A stretch of 16,183 nt of DNA. Source: an uncultured Treponema sp. GTDB lineage: Bacteria > Spirochaetota > Spirochaetia > Treponematales > Treponemataceae. The DNA lies in assembly GCA_938045195.1 (NCBI GenBank), contig CALINC010000064.1, positions 1 through 16,183 on the forward strand, given 5' to 3'. Numbering within the stretch: the first letter of the stretch is position 1; every line of letters begins with the position of its first letter. Below the pieces are notes generated by a model. The model worked only from the letters and a program-made list of their open reading frames with translations, was not told the origin of the DNA and did not search any database. The translations under genes were made by a program, and so were the position numbers. Positions 1-7,929 of the stretch are shown here, piece by piece.

Positions 1-9
1 GGGGGGGGG
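1..9. repeat. Poly-G homopolymer tract at the window edge
   Basis: Nine consecutive G residues open the window, and the true length is unknown because the edge cuts it. Long G runs are rare in an AT-rich genome. In pathogenic treponemes such tracts act as slippage-prone phase-variation sites, but a contig-end sequencing artefact would look the same. Confidence 0.45.
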
Positions 10-33
10 TATAACTATTCCGGATATTTTGTC

Positions 34-65
34 AATACCTTTTTTGGAAGTTAAGGTATTTTTTT
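34..65 (+). terminator. Rho-independent terminator of an upstream gene
   Basis: A perfect 8-bp inverted repeat (AATACCTT at 34-41, AAGGTATT at 53-60) with an 11-nt loop runs directly into a T tract (59-65). It would end transcription of a plus-strand gene lying left of the window. The TTG at position 64, the most upstream possible start of the next ORF, falls inside this T tract, which argues against using it. Confidence 0.7.
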
Positions 66-180
66 GAGAATATCCATATCGATAATTATTTTCCGACTGT
101 GTCATACTAATAGCAATTATATACGCCGATTGGCTGGTATGGGGCTAAAGATTTTCATTAAAAAACCGAAATTCATACTA

Positions 181-1206
181 ATGAAAAAGCCCCTACACAA
201 ATTTGTTATTGCCGCACTATCTATATTGTTTTTTTTCTCAATAGTACTCTCGGCTGAAACGTCTGAGACCCAAATAAATTTTTCCGGAGAAATTTTTTCT
301 TCTGCATGGAACCCGTTTTTTCCGCAGGGTTTATTTATAGAGAATATACCGGAAGAAAGCAGTACGCCGGTTTATACCGTAAAAACCGAAGCCGAATACT
401 TGCATGAAAATAAATTTGACGAATCTAAATTACAATCGGCTTTATTGAATAACGATATATTTTCTCTTTACGGAAAACCCGGCGCATATACAATGGGGAT
501 TTTAGGACAATACTCTATAGAAAAAATTGAACCGATTATGAATGAATTCGTTAAAATGTATGATGAAGCGAATAATGAACGAGGTGTTATTCCTTCATTT
601 TACCTTATATACGGAACGTGTTGGCCCGGCGGCGATATTGGAATTTTATCCGGTGCGGTTATAAAAAAATATATTGAATTTGCAGCACAGCGGGGGTGGT
701 ATGTTTTTATTGACCACCAAATCGGCAAATATACTGTTGAACAAGCAATGACAGCTATGCTTCCGTTTTTAAAATATCCAAATGTTCATTTGGCTCTTGA
801 TCCGGAATGGCATACAACGGAACCGATGAAAGTTATAGGTTCGGTAACTGCCGACGAGGTGAATAAAGCTCAAGAAATGATGGATAAATACATAAAAGAA
901 AATAATATTTCCGGCAGACGAATGCTGATAATTCATCAATTTAATTCTGCAATGATAAAGAATAGACGTAATGTAAAAAGCGATTATGAACGGGTGCTGC
1001 TTATCCATTGTGCGGACGGTTTCGGCTCTCCGCAGTTAAAAAAAGAATCGTATGCGTACAATGCTGCTGCAAAAAATATTCCGCTCAAGTCGTTTAAATT
1101 ATTTTTAAAACCGACCGTTGCAGGAGCGGGATATGATATACCGCTTATGACACCTGTTGAAGTTTTAAAATTAAATCCGCGTCCATATTTGATAATGTAT
1201 CAATAA
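181..1206 (+). CDS. Exported protein of unknown function
   Basis: The start is placed at the ATG at 181, which gives a basic N-terminus (MKKPLHK) followed by a hydrophobic stretch of about 16 residues and a small-residue site (VLSA). This is a signal peptidase I-type signal with no lipobox cysteine. Upstream in-frame starts at 139 (ATG) and 64 (TTG) are possible, but the latter sits in a terminator T tract. None of the three has a convincing Shine-Dalgarno. The mature protein of about 315 aa has conserved-looking blocks: IDHQIGKYT, HLALDPEWHT, IGSVTADEVN, IIHQFNSAMI and HCADGFG. They alternate like a (beta/alpha) barrel with acidic residues at strand ends. I recall a similar block order in uncharacterised secreted actinobacterial proteins, so it may be a hydrolase-like barrel, but no catalytic assignment is justified. 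It stands alone, closed by its own hairpin at 1207. Confidence 0.8.
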   Translation: MKKPLHKFVIAALSILFFFSIVLSAETSETQINFSGEIFSSAWNPFFPQGLFIENIPEESSTPVYTVKTEAEYLHENKFDESKLQSALLNNDIFSLYGKPGAYTMGILGQYSIEKIEPIMNEFVKMYDEANNERGVIPSFYLIYGTCWPGGDIGILSGAVIKKYIEFAAQRGWYVFIDHQIGKYTVEQAMTAMLPFLKYPNVHLALDPEWHTTEPMKVIGSVTADEVNKAQEMMDKYIKENNISGRRMLIIHQFNSAMIKNRRNVKSDYERVLLIHCADGFGSPQLKKESYAYNAAAKNIPLKSFKLFLKPTVAGAGYDIPLMTPVEVLKLNPRPYLIMYQ

Positions 1207-1250
1207 GAAATATAAAACATCCGGTGTGTATTTTATAATTTCTCTTTTAG
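1207..1250 (+). terminator. Probable terminator after the exported protein gene
   Basis: An AT-rich inverted repeat begins just after the stop codon. GAAATATAAAA at 1207-1217 pairs with the segment ending in ATTTC at 1242, with one or two bulges and an inner ACA/TGT pairing around a CCGG-containing loop. TCTCTTTT follows. The stem is long but low in GC, so strength is uncertain. Confidence 0.45.
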
Positions 1251-1254
1251 GCTA

Positions 1255-1283
1255 TTTACATAATTTAAAAATGTACATACAAT
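1255..1283 (+). promoter_or_regulatory. Promoter of sbcDC, predicted leaderless
   Basis: TTTACA (1255-1260) and TACAAT (1278-1283) are separated by exactly 17 nt, each matching the sigma70 consensus at 5 of 6 positions. The expected transcription start, about 7 nt past the -10 box, falls on or next to the sbcD ATG at 1290. The first gene would therefore have little or no 5' leader, and there is no Shine-Dalgarno in front of it. Confidence 0.6.
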
Positions 1284-1289
1284 AGCATT

Positions 1290-2471
1290 ATGAAAATACT
1301 GCATACCGCCGATTTCCATCTCGGCAAAAATCTTTATGAAACTTCGCAAACCGACAGGCAAAAAAAAATGCTTGCAGATATTTGCAGCATTCTTTCTCAT
1401 GATGACTATGCCGCTCTTGTTATTGCAGGCGATATTTACGACCGTTCCATTCCCTCGTCGGAAGCGGTTTTATTATTCGATAATTTTCTGTCTGACATCC
1501 ATTTGCTTTGCCCGCATACTTCCGTTTTGATAATTCCCGGCAATCATGATTCCGCAGAAAGGCTTTCATTCGGTTCTCAGATTTTAAAAACAGGAAATAT
1601 TTATATTGCAGGCGGCACCGAGAAACTTTGTACACCGCTCATAATCTCGCAAGGCGAAGAAAAAGTTCAATTCTTTTTATTACCGTTTTTGCATTTGGGT
1701 TCTTTTTTAAAACCTGAAAATGGTGAAGCGGAAAATGAAATTAAATTGAATTCACAGTCGGCGATGGCTGAAGAAGCTTCTCGCCGATTAAAAAAATGCG
1801 TAAATCCGGAAATGCCGTCGGTTTTGGCAGCTCATCTTTTTACATTAGACGGAATAAGTTCTTCTTCAGAGCGGGCATTTTTAGGTACTGCCGAGCTTAT
1901 TGATCCTTGTCTATTTGATTTTTTTACGTATACAGCCTTGGGGCATTTGCATAAAGTGCAAAAGGTTACGGATAGAATGTACTATTCGGGGGCGCCGCTT
2001 ACGTACGCTTTCGATGAATGCGGAATTGAAAAAGCAGTATTGTCTATTGATATTGATTGCAAAACAAAAGGTTTCCCGATTACGGTTAAAAAGATTCCTA
2101 TAGTTCCGTCAAAAAAAATGACGCGGCTTGAGGGAACCTTCAATGATTTTTTTGCAACCGAAAAATTTAACGAGTATAAAAATGATTTTTTGGAAATTAT
2201 TTTAACTGATGATGCCGTAATAAAAAGTGCAATGAGTATATTACAAAATAAATTTCCTTATCTTTTAAATTTACAGCAGAAATCGGTAATTGAAAAATTA
2301 AAAACCGAAGATAAAAATTTTTCAGATATTTTAAAAAAGAATATTGAAGACCCAGAAGTTATTTTTGAAAATTTTTTAAATTTTGAAAAAATTATCGGAG
2401 AAGAACCGGATTTAAAAAGACAAGATTTTTTTAAAAGGCTTTGCAGCAATATAGATAATGCGGAGGAATAA
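1290..2471 (+). CDS. sbcD: Nuclease SbcCD subunit D (Mre11 family)
   Basis: This is the metallophosphoesterase subunit of SbcCD, the bacterial Mre11-Rad50 counterpart, which cleaves hairpins and protein-blocked DNA ends with two bound Mn ions. All phosphoesterase motifs are visible: DFH (D8, H10), GDIYDR (D48), GNHD (84-87), AAH (H182) and GHLH (218-221). At 393 aa it is of normal length. The C-terminal part after about residue 260 is lysine-rich and should carry the capping and SbcC-binding regions. The ATG at 1290 is the only sensible start because it opens directly on the conserved MKILHTADFH. No ribosome-binding site precedes it, in line with the promoter placement. It is followed without a gap by sbcC, so the two form an operon giving co-translated partners of one complex. 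Confidence 0.97.
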   Translation: MKILHTADFHLGKNLYETSQTDRQKKMLADICSILSHDDYAALVIAGDIYDRSIPSSEAVLLFDNFLSDIHLLCPHTSVLIIPGNHDSAERLSFGSQILKTGNIYIAGGTEKLCTPLIISQGEEKVQFFLLPFLHLGSFLKPENGEAENEIKLNSQSAMAEEASRRLKKCVNPEMPSVLAAHLFTLDGISSSSERAFLGTAELIDPCLFDFFTYTALGHLHKVQKVTDRMYYSGAPLTYAFDECGIEKAVLSIDIDCKTKGFPITVKKIPIVPSKKMTRLEGTFNDFFATEKFNEYKNDFLEIILTDDAVIKSAMSILQNKFPYLLNLQQKSVIEKLKTEDKNFSDILKKNIEDPEVIFENFLNFEKIIGEEPDLKRQDFFKRLCSNIDNAEE

Positions 2472-5400
2472 ATGAAACCGGAAATATTAAAACTAAAAAA
2501 CATAGGCCCGTTTGCCGGAATTCATACAATAGACTTTAGTAGTTTGGATTCTATTTTTTTAGTTTGCGGAAAAACAGGAGCAGGGAAAACCACGATATTT
2601 GACGCAATCTCTTATGCTTTTTTTTCAAAACCTTTCGGCAGCCGCTCTGCTATTACAAGAAATTTGCGCAGTCAGTTTGCAAAAGATTCTGAAGATGCCG
2701 AAGTTGAATTAAGTTTTACTATGGGAACGGATAAATATAAAATTTTAAGGCGGCTGCCTTTCCATAAACCCGGAAAGAAAAATGAAACACCGGAAGAAGT
2801 TCAGCTTTCAAAATGGAAAAACAATTGCTGGAACGATTTAACTTCTACAAAAAAAGAAACAAATGAAAAAATCAGAAACATAATTAAACTTACTGAAAAA
2901 GAATTTTCGCGTATTGTATTATTACCGCAAGGTGAGTTTGCTGTTTTCTTAAAGGAAAATTCAAATCAAAAACATGAAACGCTTTCAGAGCTTTTCCCTG
3001 TTTCAAAATATTCCGAAATTATGCAAAGTTCAAAAGAACTTCAAAAAGAAAAAAACACAAAAATTAAATTTATTCAAAATTCTTTAGATTCTCTTTACTT
3101 AAAATTTGATACTAACAATTATGAAATACAAAAAACCGATTTGGAAAATAAACTTGAATTGATAAAAAAAAATTATACAAAAGCTGCAAAACAAGTAAAT
3201 GAGAAAACTTTAGAATTGGAACAAGCAAAATTATTAAAACAACAATATGAAGAATATGAAAATGTACTCACCGAGTTGAATGCACTTGAATTGCGCCGTC
3301 ACGAAATAGATGAACTTAAAATTAAAATTGAACGGGCTCATAGGGCAGCGGCTCTTTCAGGACAAGCGGAATCTATAAAGAAACTGAAAAATTCAATTAA
3401 CGAAAATTCTTTAGCTGTAGATTTAAAAGTAAAAGACTTAAATACAATTACAAATACATTAAACGTTTTAAAAAATGACGAGCAGAAAATTATTGAAGAA
3501 AAAAATAAAACCGAAGCATTGAAGACAAACCTTACAATTCTTGAACAAGCTATAAGCGTTTATAAAATAATAAAAGAAAAAGAAAAGGAATTAAGTTTTA
3601 CCGGAAAAGAAAAAAAAGATTTGATGTTAAAACTGCACGAGTTTGAAAAAAGAGAGAATGAAATTACCGTTACAATTTCGGAATTGGAAAACATTATAAA
3701 TAAATTTGACGAGTATAAAGAGACTGTTGACGAAGAGTCGGCGCATCTTAATTATTTAAAAATGCTTTCTGCAATTTCAAAAACAAAACAAACAGCAACG
3801 GAACGTTTTAAAAGATTTACCGAAGCTGCTGAAAATAGCCGAAAGAATTTGGAAATAATTTTAAAAGATTCCGAAATGGAAAAAAATCAACTTAACAGTT
3901 TAAAAAAAGAAAAAGAAGCAGAAGAATTAAACGAAAAATCTGCGGCGATTGCGTGTACTTTAATTGACGGCAAACCTTGCCCCGTATGCGGCTCACTACA
4001 TCATCCAAAGCCGGCTGTAGAAAGCGGAGCGGATATTTTTACACTCAAAGATAAAATAGAAAAAAGCGAAAGAGTTATTGAAATTCTTTTAAAGAAAAAA
4101 GAAGATGAAGATAAAAATTATACCGCTCTTAAAAAAGATGTCCAACATCTTAAATATGAAATAGAAGATTCTGAAAATAAATTTATAAACTTGAATACAG
4201 ATTTCTTAAACAAAGAATTTATTTTTTCCGAAATACCGAATAATGAAGATATAAGTGAAATAATTGCAAGTGTTGCCGAAAAATTAAGTGAAGCAGAAAC
4301 AAAATTAAAAGAAACACATACTGCAAATGTTACAAATAATAATTTGCAAAAAGAATTACATAAAATCCAAAAAGATAAAGAAGATTTAAATTCAAAATTA
4401 CTGAAAATTTCTGTTGACGAAACTAGAATAAATACTTCATTAAATGAAAACCGAATACGCTATAATGATGCAATTAAACGGGTGCCGCAAGATATTCAAA
4501 AAATAAATATTGAAGATACGGTTGAAAATTGTAAAGATTTAATTTTAGAGGGCGATAGAAAAGTAAACGGATATAATGAACGCGTGGCGGAAAATAAATT
4601 AAAATACGGAAGATTGGAAAGCGCAATTATTCAATTACAAGAGCGAATAAAAAAAGATGAAGTTGATTTGCAAAAAGAAACGAAGGCATTAAAAAATGAA
4701 CTTAATAAAAAAGGATTCGGCTCTGTAGAAGAATTAATTGATTCCATTCTTAACGAATATGAAATAGAAGAATTTGAAAGGGAAATTAAAAATTTTGATG
4801 AAGAAAGAATTGCATTAAAACAAAAAAGAAAAAGTTTGGAAGAAGACTTGAATAACAAAGAAATTAAAGATGTTGAAAAACTTTCGGAAGAAATTAAATC
4901 TCTGCAAAAAAATATAGATGAAGAACAGATCCGTGCCGATGACTTTACAAAAAAGTTGACACTGCTCAATAACTATTTTGATGAGCATAAAAAACTTTCA
5001 GCAGATTTAACAAAAGCCTTGGAAGATGCAAAACTAATAACTCAACTTTCCGATTCTTTAAACGGAGAAAATAAATTAAAATTAAAATTTGATATTTGGA
5101 TGCTTTCGGCTTTTTTAAGAGAAATTACCGTATATGCAAACCGCCGCTTGGAAAGAATGAGTGACGGCAGGTATATATTAAAAGTGAGCAGCGAAGTTTC
5201 AGGAAATAATCTTTCCGGTTTGGATTTGGAAATCTATGATGCCTATACTGGAGGAACGCGCCCTACTGCAAGCCTTTCAGGTGGTGAAACTTTTATGGTC
5301 TCGATAAGTCTTGCATTGGGCTTAGCCGATTCAATTCAAAACAGAAGCGGCGGAATTAAATTGGATTCAATGTTTATAGACGAGGGTTTTGGAAGTTTAG

Positions 5401-5555
5401 ATGAAGCAAGTTTGGAAAATGCAATAAGTATTTTGGATGAAATACGCGGTAACCGAATGGTAGGAATTATTTCACATGTGAGCGAGTTAAAAATGCGTAT
5501 CCCGCAAAAAATTGAAATAGAAAAAACTTCCCGCGGTTCAAGAATTATTTTATAA
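2472..5555 (+). CDS. sbcC: Nuclease SbcCD subunit C (Rad50-like ATPase)
   Basis: This is the SMC-like ATPase partner of SbcD, which clamps DNA and powers end processing. The order is classical: Walker A GKTGAGKT at residues 33-40, a long coiled coil, the zinc hook CPVC at 503-506 almost exactly mid-protein, a return coil, the ABC signature LSGGE at 935-939, and Walker B ending in FIDEGFGSLD (D970, E971). At 1027 aa it is full length. The ATG directly follows the sbcD stop (TAA then ATG), and its Shine-Dalgarno GGAGGA lies inside the last sbcD codons, so translational coupling is likely. The coil is very rich in Lys, Glu and Asn, matching the AT-rich genome, and nothing suggests transfer. Confidence 0.97.
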   Translation: MKPEILKLKNIGPFAGIHTIDFSSLDSIFLVCGKTGAGKTTIFDAISYAFFSKPFGSRSAITRNLRSQFAKDSEDAEVELSFTMGTDKYKILRRLPFHKPGKKNETPEEVQLSKWKNNCWNDLTSTKKETNEKIRNIIKLTEKEFSRIVLLPQGEFAVFLKENSNQKHETLSELFPVSKYSEIMQSSKELQKEKNTKIKFIQNSLDSLYLKFDTNNYEIQKTDLENKLELIKKNYTKAAKQVNEKTLELEQAKLLKQQYEEYENVLTELNALELRRHEIDELKIKIERAHRAAALSGQAESIKKLKNSINENSLAVDLKVKDLNTITNTLNVLKNDEQKIIEEKNKTEALKTNLTILEQAISVYKIIKEKEKELSFTGKEKKDLMLKLHEFEKRENEITVTISELENIINKFDEYKETVDEESAHLNYLKMLSAISKTKQTATERFKRFTEAAENSRKNLEIILKDSEMEKNQLNSLKKEKEAEELNEKSAAIACTLIDGKPCPVCGSLHHPKPAVESGADIFTLKDKIEKSERVIEILLKKKEDEDKNYTALKKDVQHLKYEIEDSENKFINLNTDFLNKEFIFSEIPNNEDISEIIASVAEKLSEAETKLKETHTANVTNNNLQKELHKIQKDKEDLNSKLLKISVDETRINTSLNENRIRYNDAIKRVPQDIQKINIEDTVENCKDLILEGDRKVNGYNERVAENKLKYGRLESAIIQLQERIKKDEVDLQKETKALKNELNKKGFGSVEELIDSILNEYEIEEFEREIKNFDEERIALKQKRKSLEEDLNNKEIKDVEKLSEEIKSLQKNIDEEQIRADDFTKKLTLLNNYFDEHKKLSADLTKALEDAKLITQLSDSLNGENKLKLKFDIWMLSAFLREITVYANRRLERMSDGRYILKVSSEVSGNNLSGLDLEIYDAYTGGTRPTASLSGGETFMVSISLALGLADSIQNRSGGIKLDSMFIDEGFGSLDEASLENAISILDEIRGNRMVGIISHVSELKMRIPQKIEIEKTSRGSRIIL

Positions 5556-5594
5556 CGAAAAACATAACCGTCTCATTGCCGTTATTTTTCTTTT
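5552..5594 (+). terminator. Weak candidate terminator of sbcC
   Basis: ATAACG (5552-5557, overlapping the sbcC stop) pairs with CGTTAT (5580-5585), and TTTTTCTTTT follows. The stem is only 6 bp with a 22-nt loop, and it overlaps the next promoter's -35 box. Termination is plausible but not convincing. Confidence 0.3.
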
Positions 5595-5604
5595 ATGCTA
5601 TAAT
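5576..5604 (+). promoter_or_regulatory. Promoter of the U32-family gene
   Basis: TTGCCG (5576-5581), a 17-nt spacer and a perfect TATAAT (5599-5604). The -10 box is preceded by TGC, giving an extended -10 element that compensates for the weaker -35. The transcript would begin near 5611, leaving a leader of about 38 nt with AAGGA at 5635-5639 as ribosome-binding site. Confidence 0.7.
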
Positions 5605-5648
5605 CGCTGTTGTTTGTCAGGGTAAATTATTTTTAAGGAAATCAAGAT

Positions 5649-7892
5649 ATGAGTATAGAACTTTTAGCACCGGCTGGAAATCCGGAAGCCTTAGATGCCG
5701 CAATTAATGAAGGTGCCGATGCAGTATATTTAGGTTTAAAGAGTTTTAATGCGCGTATGCGCTCTTCAAATTTTGCATGGCCGCAGTTTGAAGCCGCAGT
5801 GGAAATTCTTCATAAAAAAAATAAGAAAATTTATGTTACTGTAAATACGGTTATAACCGAAGATGAGACGGAAAAAATGTTCCGGTTTTTGACTTATTTA
5901 AATTCAATAGGTCCTGACGGAATTATTGTGCAGGATTTGGGAATTGTTCAAATGGCAAAAACTTATTTTCCGAAATTAAAACTGCATGCTTCAACTCAAA
6001 TGAATATAGCTTCGGCAAAGGCTGCAAATGCGTTAAGCCGCTTCGGCGTTTCCCGTGTAGTGCTTGCAAGAGAACTTTCTTTAAATGAAATTGCTGCCGT
6101 TAATTTAGAAACTTCTTGTGAGCTGGAAGTTTTTGTGCACGGAGCCTTATGCGTTTGCGAGTCCGGCTTGTGTATGTTCTCTTCATATCTCGGCGGAAAA
6201 TCGGCGAACCGCGGTATGTGCACACAAGCCTGCCGGCGCTTATACAAGGCGCATACTCCTTCAGGAGATAAAGAGGGTTACTATTTTTCGCCTTATGATT
6301 TACAGTTAATCGACTATGTTCCGGATTTGGTTAAAGCTGGTGTTTCTTCATTTAAAATTGAAGGCAGAATGAAAAGTGCCGAATATGTCGGCACAGTAGT
6401 TTCGGCATATAGGTTTGTATTGGATAATTGGGAAAAAAATAAAAAAGCGGCAATAGAAACAGGAAAAAGAATTCTCGCTAATGATTTTGCACGAAAGAAA
6501 ACTTCGTTTTTATTTATGTCTTCAAAAGCAGAAAATATTTTAAATCCTATGCAAGCAGGAGGAACAGGAATATTTTTAGGTACGATTGATAAACTTACTG
6601 ATTTTAAAATTACGGAAGTTGCGGGGAAAACAAAAGAAGACGCACCGCGTAAAGTTCATTATTGTTTATTAAAAGGCAGCTCTTATTCTCCGGATATAGG
6701 GGATTCAATTAGACTGCATACTAAAAATGACACAGGGCGGGAAAGTTGGAAAATTCAAGACATCCGGAAAGACGGCGAAAAAAACTGGCTGCAAGTTCCG
6801 GCAGATTTCGGTATTGGAGACAGTGTTTATCTTTTGCAAACAAAAAATATGAGTAAACGCTATCCGCAAATCTTACCTAAAAATTTGACTGACTATCGGC
6901 GCCGTCCGCTAGATGAAAAACTGCAAGAACTGCATCTTTATCCTGAGGGTAAAACTTCAGAGAACGTTTTTGCAGAAAAAAATAATACGGTAAACGAAAA
7001 AAAAACTAAGCAAAAAACTACTCAAAAAAATCCGCAAAAAAAAGATATTCTTTTAAAATCGAATATAGATTTTTTCCCCGACGGATTATATGTTCAAGTT
7101 TCGTCTATAAGCAGTCTGCATGCAATTTTGGCGGATAAGCCCGTACGGATAATTCTTAATTTAAATGAAGACACAAAAAAAGGGCTTGAAGATTCAGTCC
7201 TCTCCGGAAAACCCTTGCCTTTTTCAAAAAAAGAAATATTTATTTCTCTTGATCCTTTTGTTCCGCAAGACGACGTTTTCAGTCTTGAATCTTTTTTATC
7301 CGAATTAATTGCACAAGGCTATAAACAGTTTGCGGTAAATAATCCTGCACATATTGCAATGCTGAAAAATAAAAATTTGAATTTAATTGCAGGTCCGTAT
7401 CTCTACGGTTTTAACCGTTGGGCGGTGAAGTGGCTGCAAGAAAACGGAATTTTGCAGTTTATATCTCCGGTAGAAAATTCTCAAGAAAATTTGGAAAACG
7501 TGTACGCTCCCGGAATGCGTAAACAAGTTCTAATCCCTGTATTTTCATATCCGGCACTTTTTAGAATGCGGTTTACTTTACCGAAAAGTTATGATTTTGT
7601 ATATTTTTCCGATAAACAGGGGGAAGCATTTAAGACATTCTCATCGCCGTCAGCCTCATTTGTTTTGCCGGAAAAACCGTTTTCAATAACCGATAAAATT
7701 GCACGGCTTGAAACAAGAGGTTTCGGAAAATTCTTGCTTGATTTTTCACATACCGAAATTGAACGCAGCGAATATCGCAGGATAGTTTCAGCTTGCCGCA
7801 AGAATGAATTTTTACAAGACACTTCGCGTTTTAATTGGAAAGAAGGCTTTTATGACCCTGCAAAAATTGAAATGAGAAAAAACTATAATTGA
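5649..7892 (+). CDS. U32-family protein, RlhA/TrhP-like RNA hydroxylation enzyme
   Basis: The N-terminal half is a peptidase-U32 domain. It opens with the family start ELLAPAGNPEALDAAI, contains the signature EVFVHGALC followed by SGLC, and then GMCTQAC, giving cysteines 168, 175, 191 and 195 as likely Fe-S ligands plus an extra C170. KIEGRMKSAEY follows near residue 240. Despite the family name, studied E. coli members (TrhP, RlhA) are prephenate-dependent RNA hydroxylation factors for tRNA U34 or 23S rRNA C2501. The length of 747 aa and the extra C-terminal domain resemble RlhA more than the shorter TrhP, but I cannot decide the substrate from sequence. A Lys/Gln/Asn-rich linker around residues 440-475 separates the two halves. 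The start is fixed by AAGGA nine bases upstream. It is monocistronic with its own promoter, convergent with the next gene. Confidence 0.88.
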   Translation: MSIELLAPAGNPEALDAAINEGADAVYLGLKSFNARMRSSNFAWPQFEAAVEILHKKNKKIYVTVNTVITEDETEKMFRFLTYLNSIGPDGIIVQDLGIVQMAKTYFPKLKLHASTQMNIASAKAANALSRFGVSRVVLARELSLNEIAAVNLETSCELEVFVHGALCVCESGLCMFSSYLGGKSANRGMCTQACRRLYKAHTPSGDKEGYYFSPYDLQLIDYVPDLVKAGVSSFKIEGRMKSAEYVGTVVSAYRFVLDNWEKNKKAAIETGKRILANDFARKKTSFLFMSSKAENILNPMQAGGTGIFLGTIDKLTDFKITEVAGKTKEDAPRKVHYCLLKGSSYSPDIGDSIRLHTKNDTGRESWKIQDIRKDGEKNWLQVPADFGIGDSVYLLQTKNMSKRYPQILPKNLTDYRRRPLDEKLQELHLYPEGKTSENVFAEKNNTVNEKKTKQKTTQKNPQKKDILLKSNIDFFPDGLYVQVSSISSLHAILADKPVRIILNLNEDTKKGLEDSVLSGKPLPFSKKEIFISLDPFVPQDDVFSLESFLSELIAQGYKQFAVNNPAHIAMLKNKNLNLIAGPYLYGFNRWAVKWLQENGILQFISPVENSQENLENVYAPGMRKQVLIPVFSYPALFRMRFTLPKSYDFVYFSDKQGEAFKTFSSPSASFVLPEKPFSITDKIARLETRGFGKFLLDFSHTEIERSEYRRIVSACRKNEFLQDTSRFNWKEGFYDPAKIEMRKNYN

Positions 7893-7898
7893 TTTTAC

Positions 7899-7929
7899 AC
7901 GTCAAAGTTTTTTAATTTTACTTTGATGT
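7899..7929. terminator. Shared hairpin between convergent genes
   Basis: ACGTCAAAG (7899-7907) pairs with CTTTGATGT (7921-7929) over 9 bp with one G-T wobble. The 13-nt T-rich loop contains the stop codon of the minus-strand cyclase. The genes end only 25 bp apart, so one symmetrical hairpin probably stops transcription from both sides. It lacks a clean T tract after the stem on either strand. Confidence 0.45.

Noticed and set aside
64..180. N-terminal extension of the exported protein from TTG 64
   Set aside because: The start codon lies in the T tract of an upstream terminator, and the extension would place about 40 residues before a normal signal peptide.
4631..4969. Minus-strand 112-aa Ser/Phe-rich ORF in sbcC
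   Set aside because: It is an antisense artefact of the Lys/Glu-rich coiled coil.
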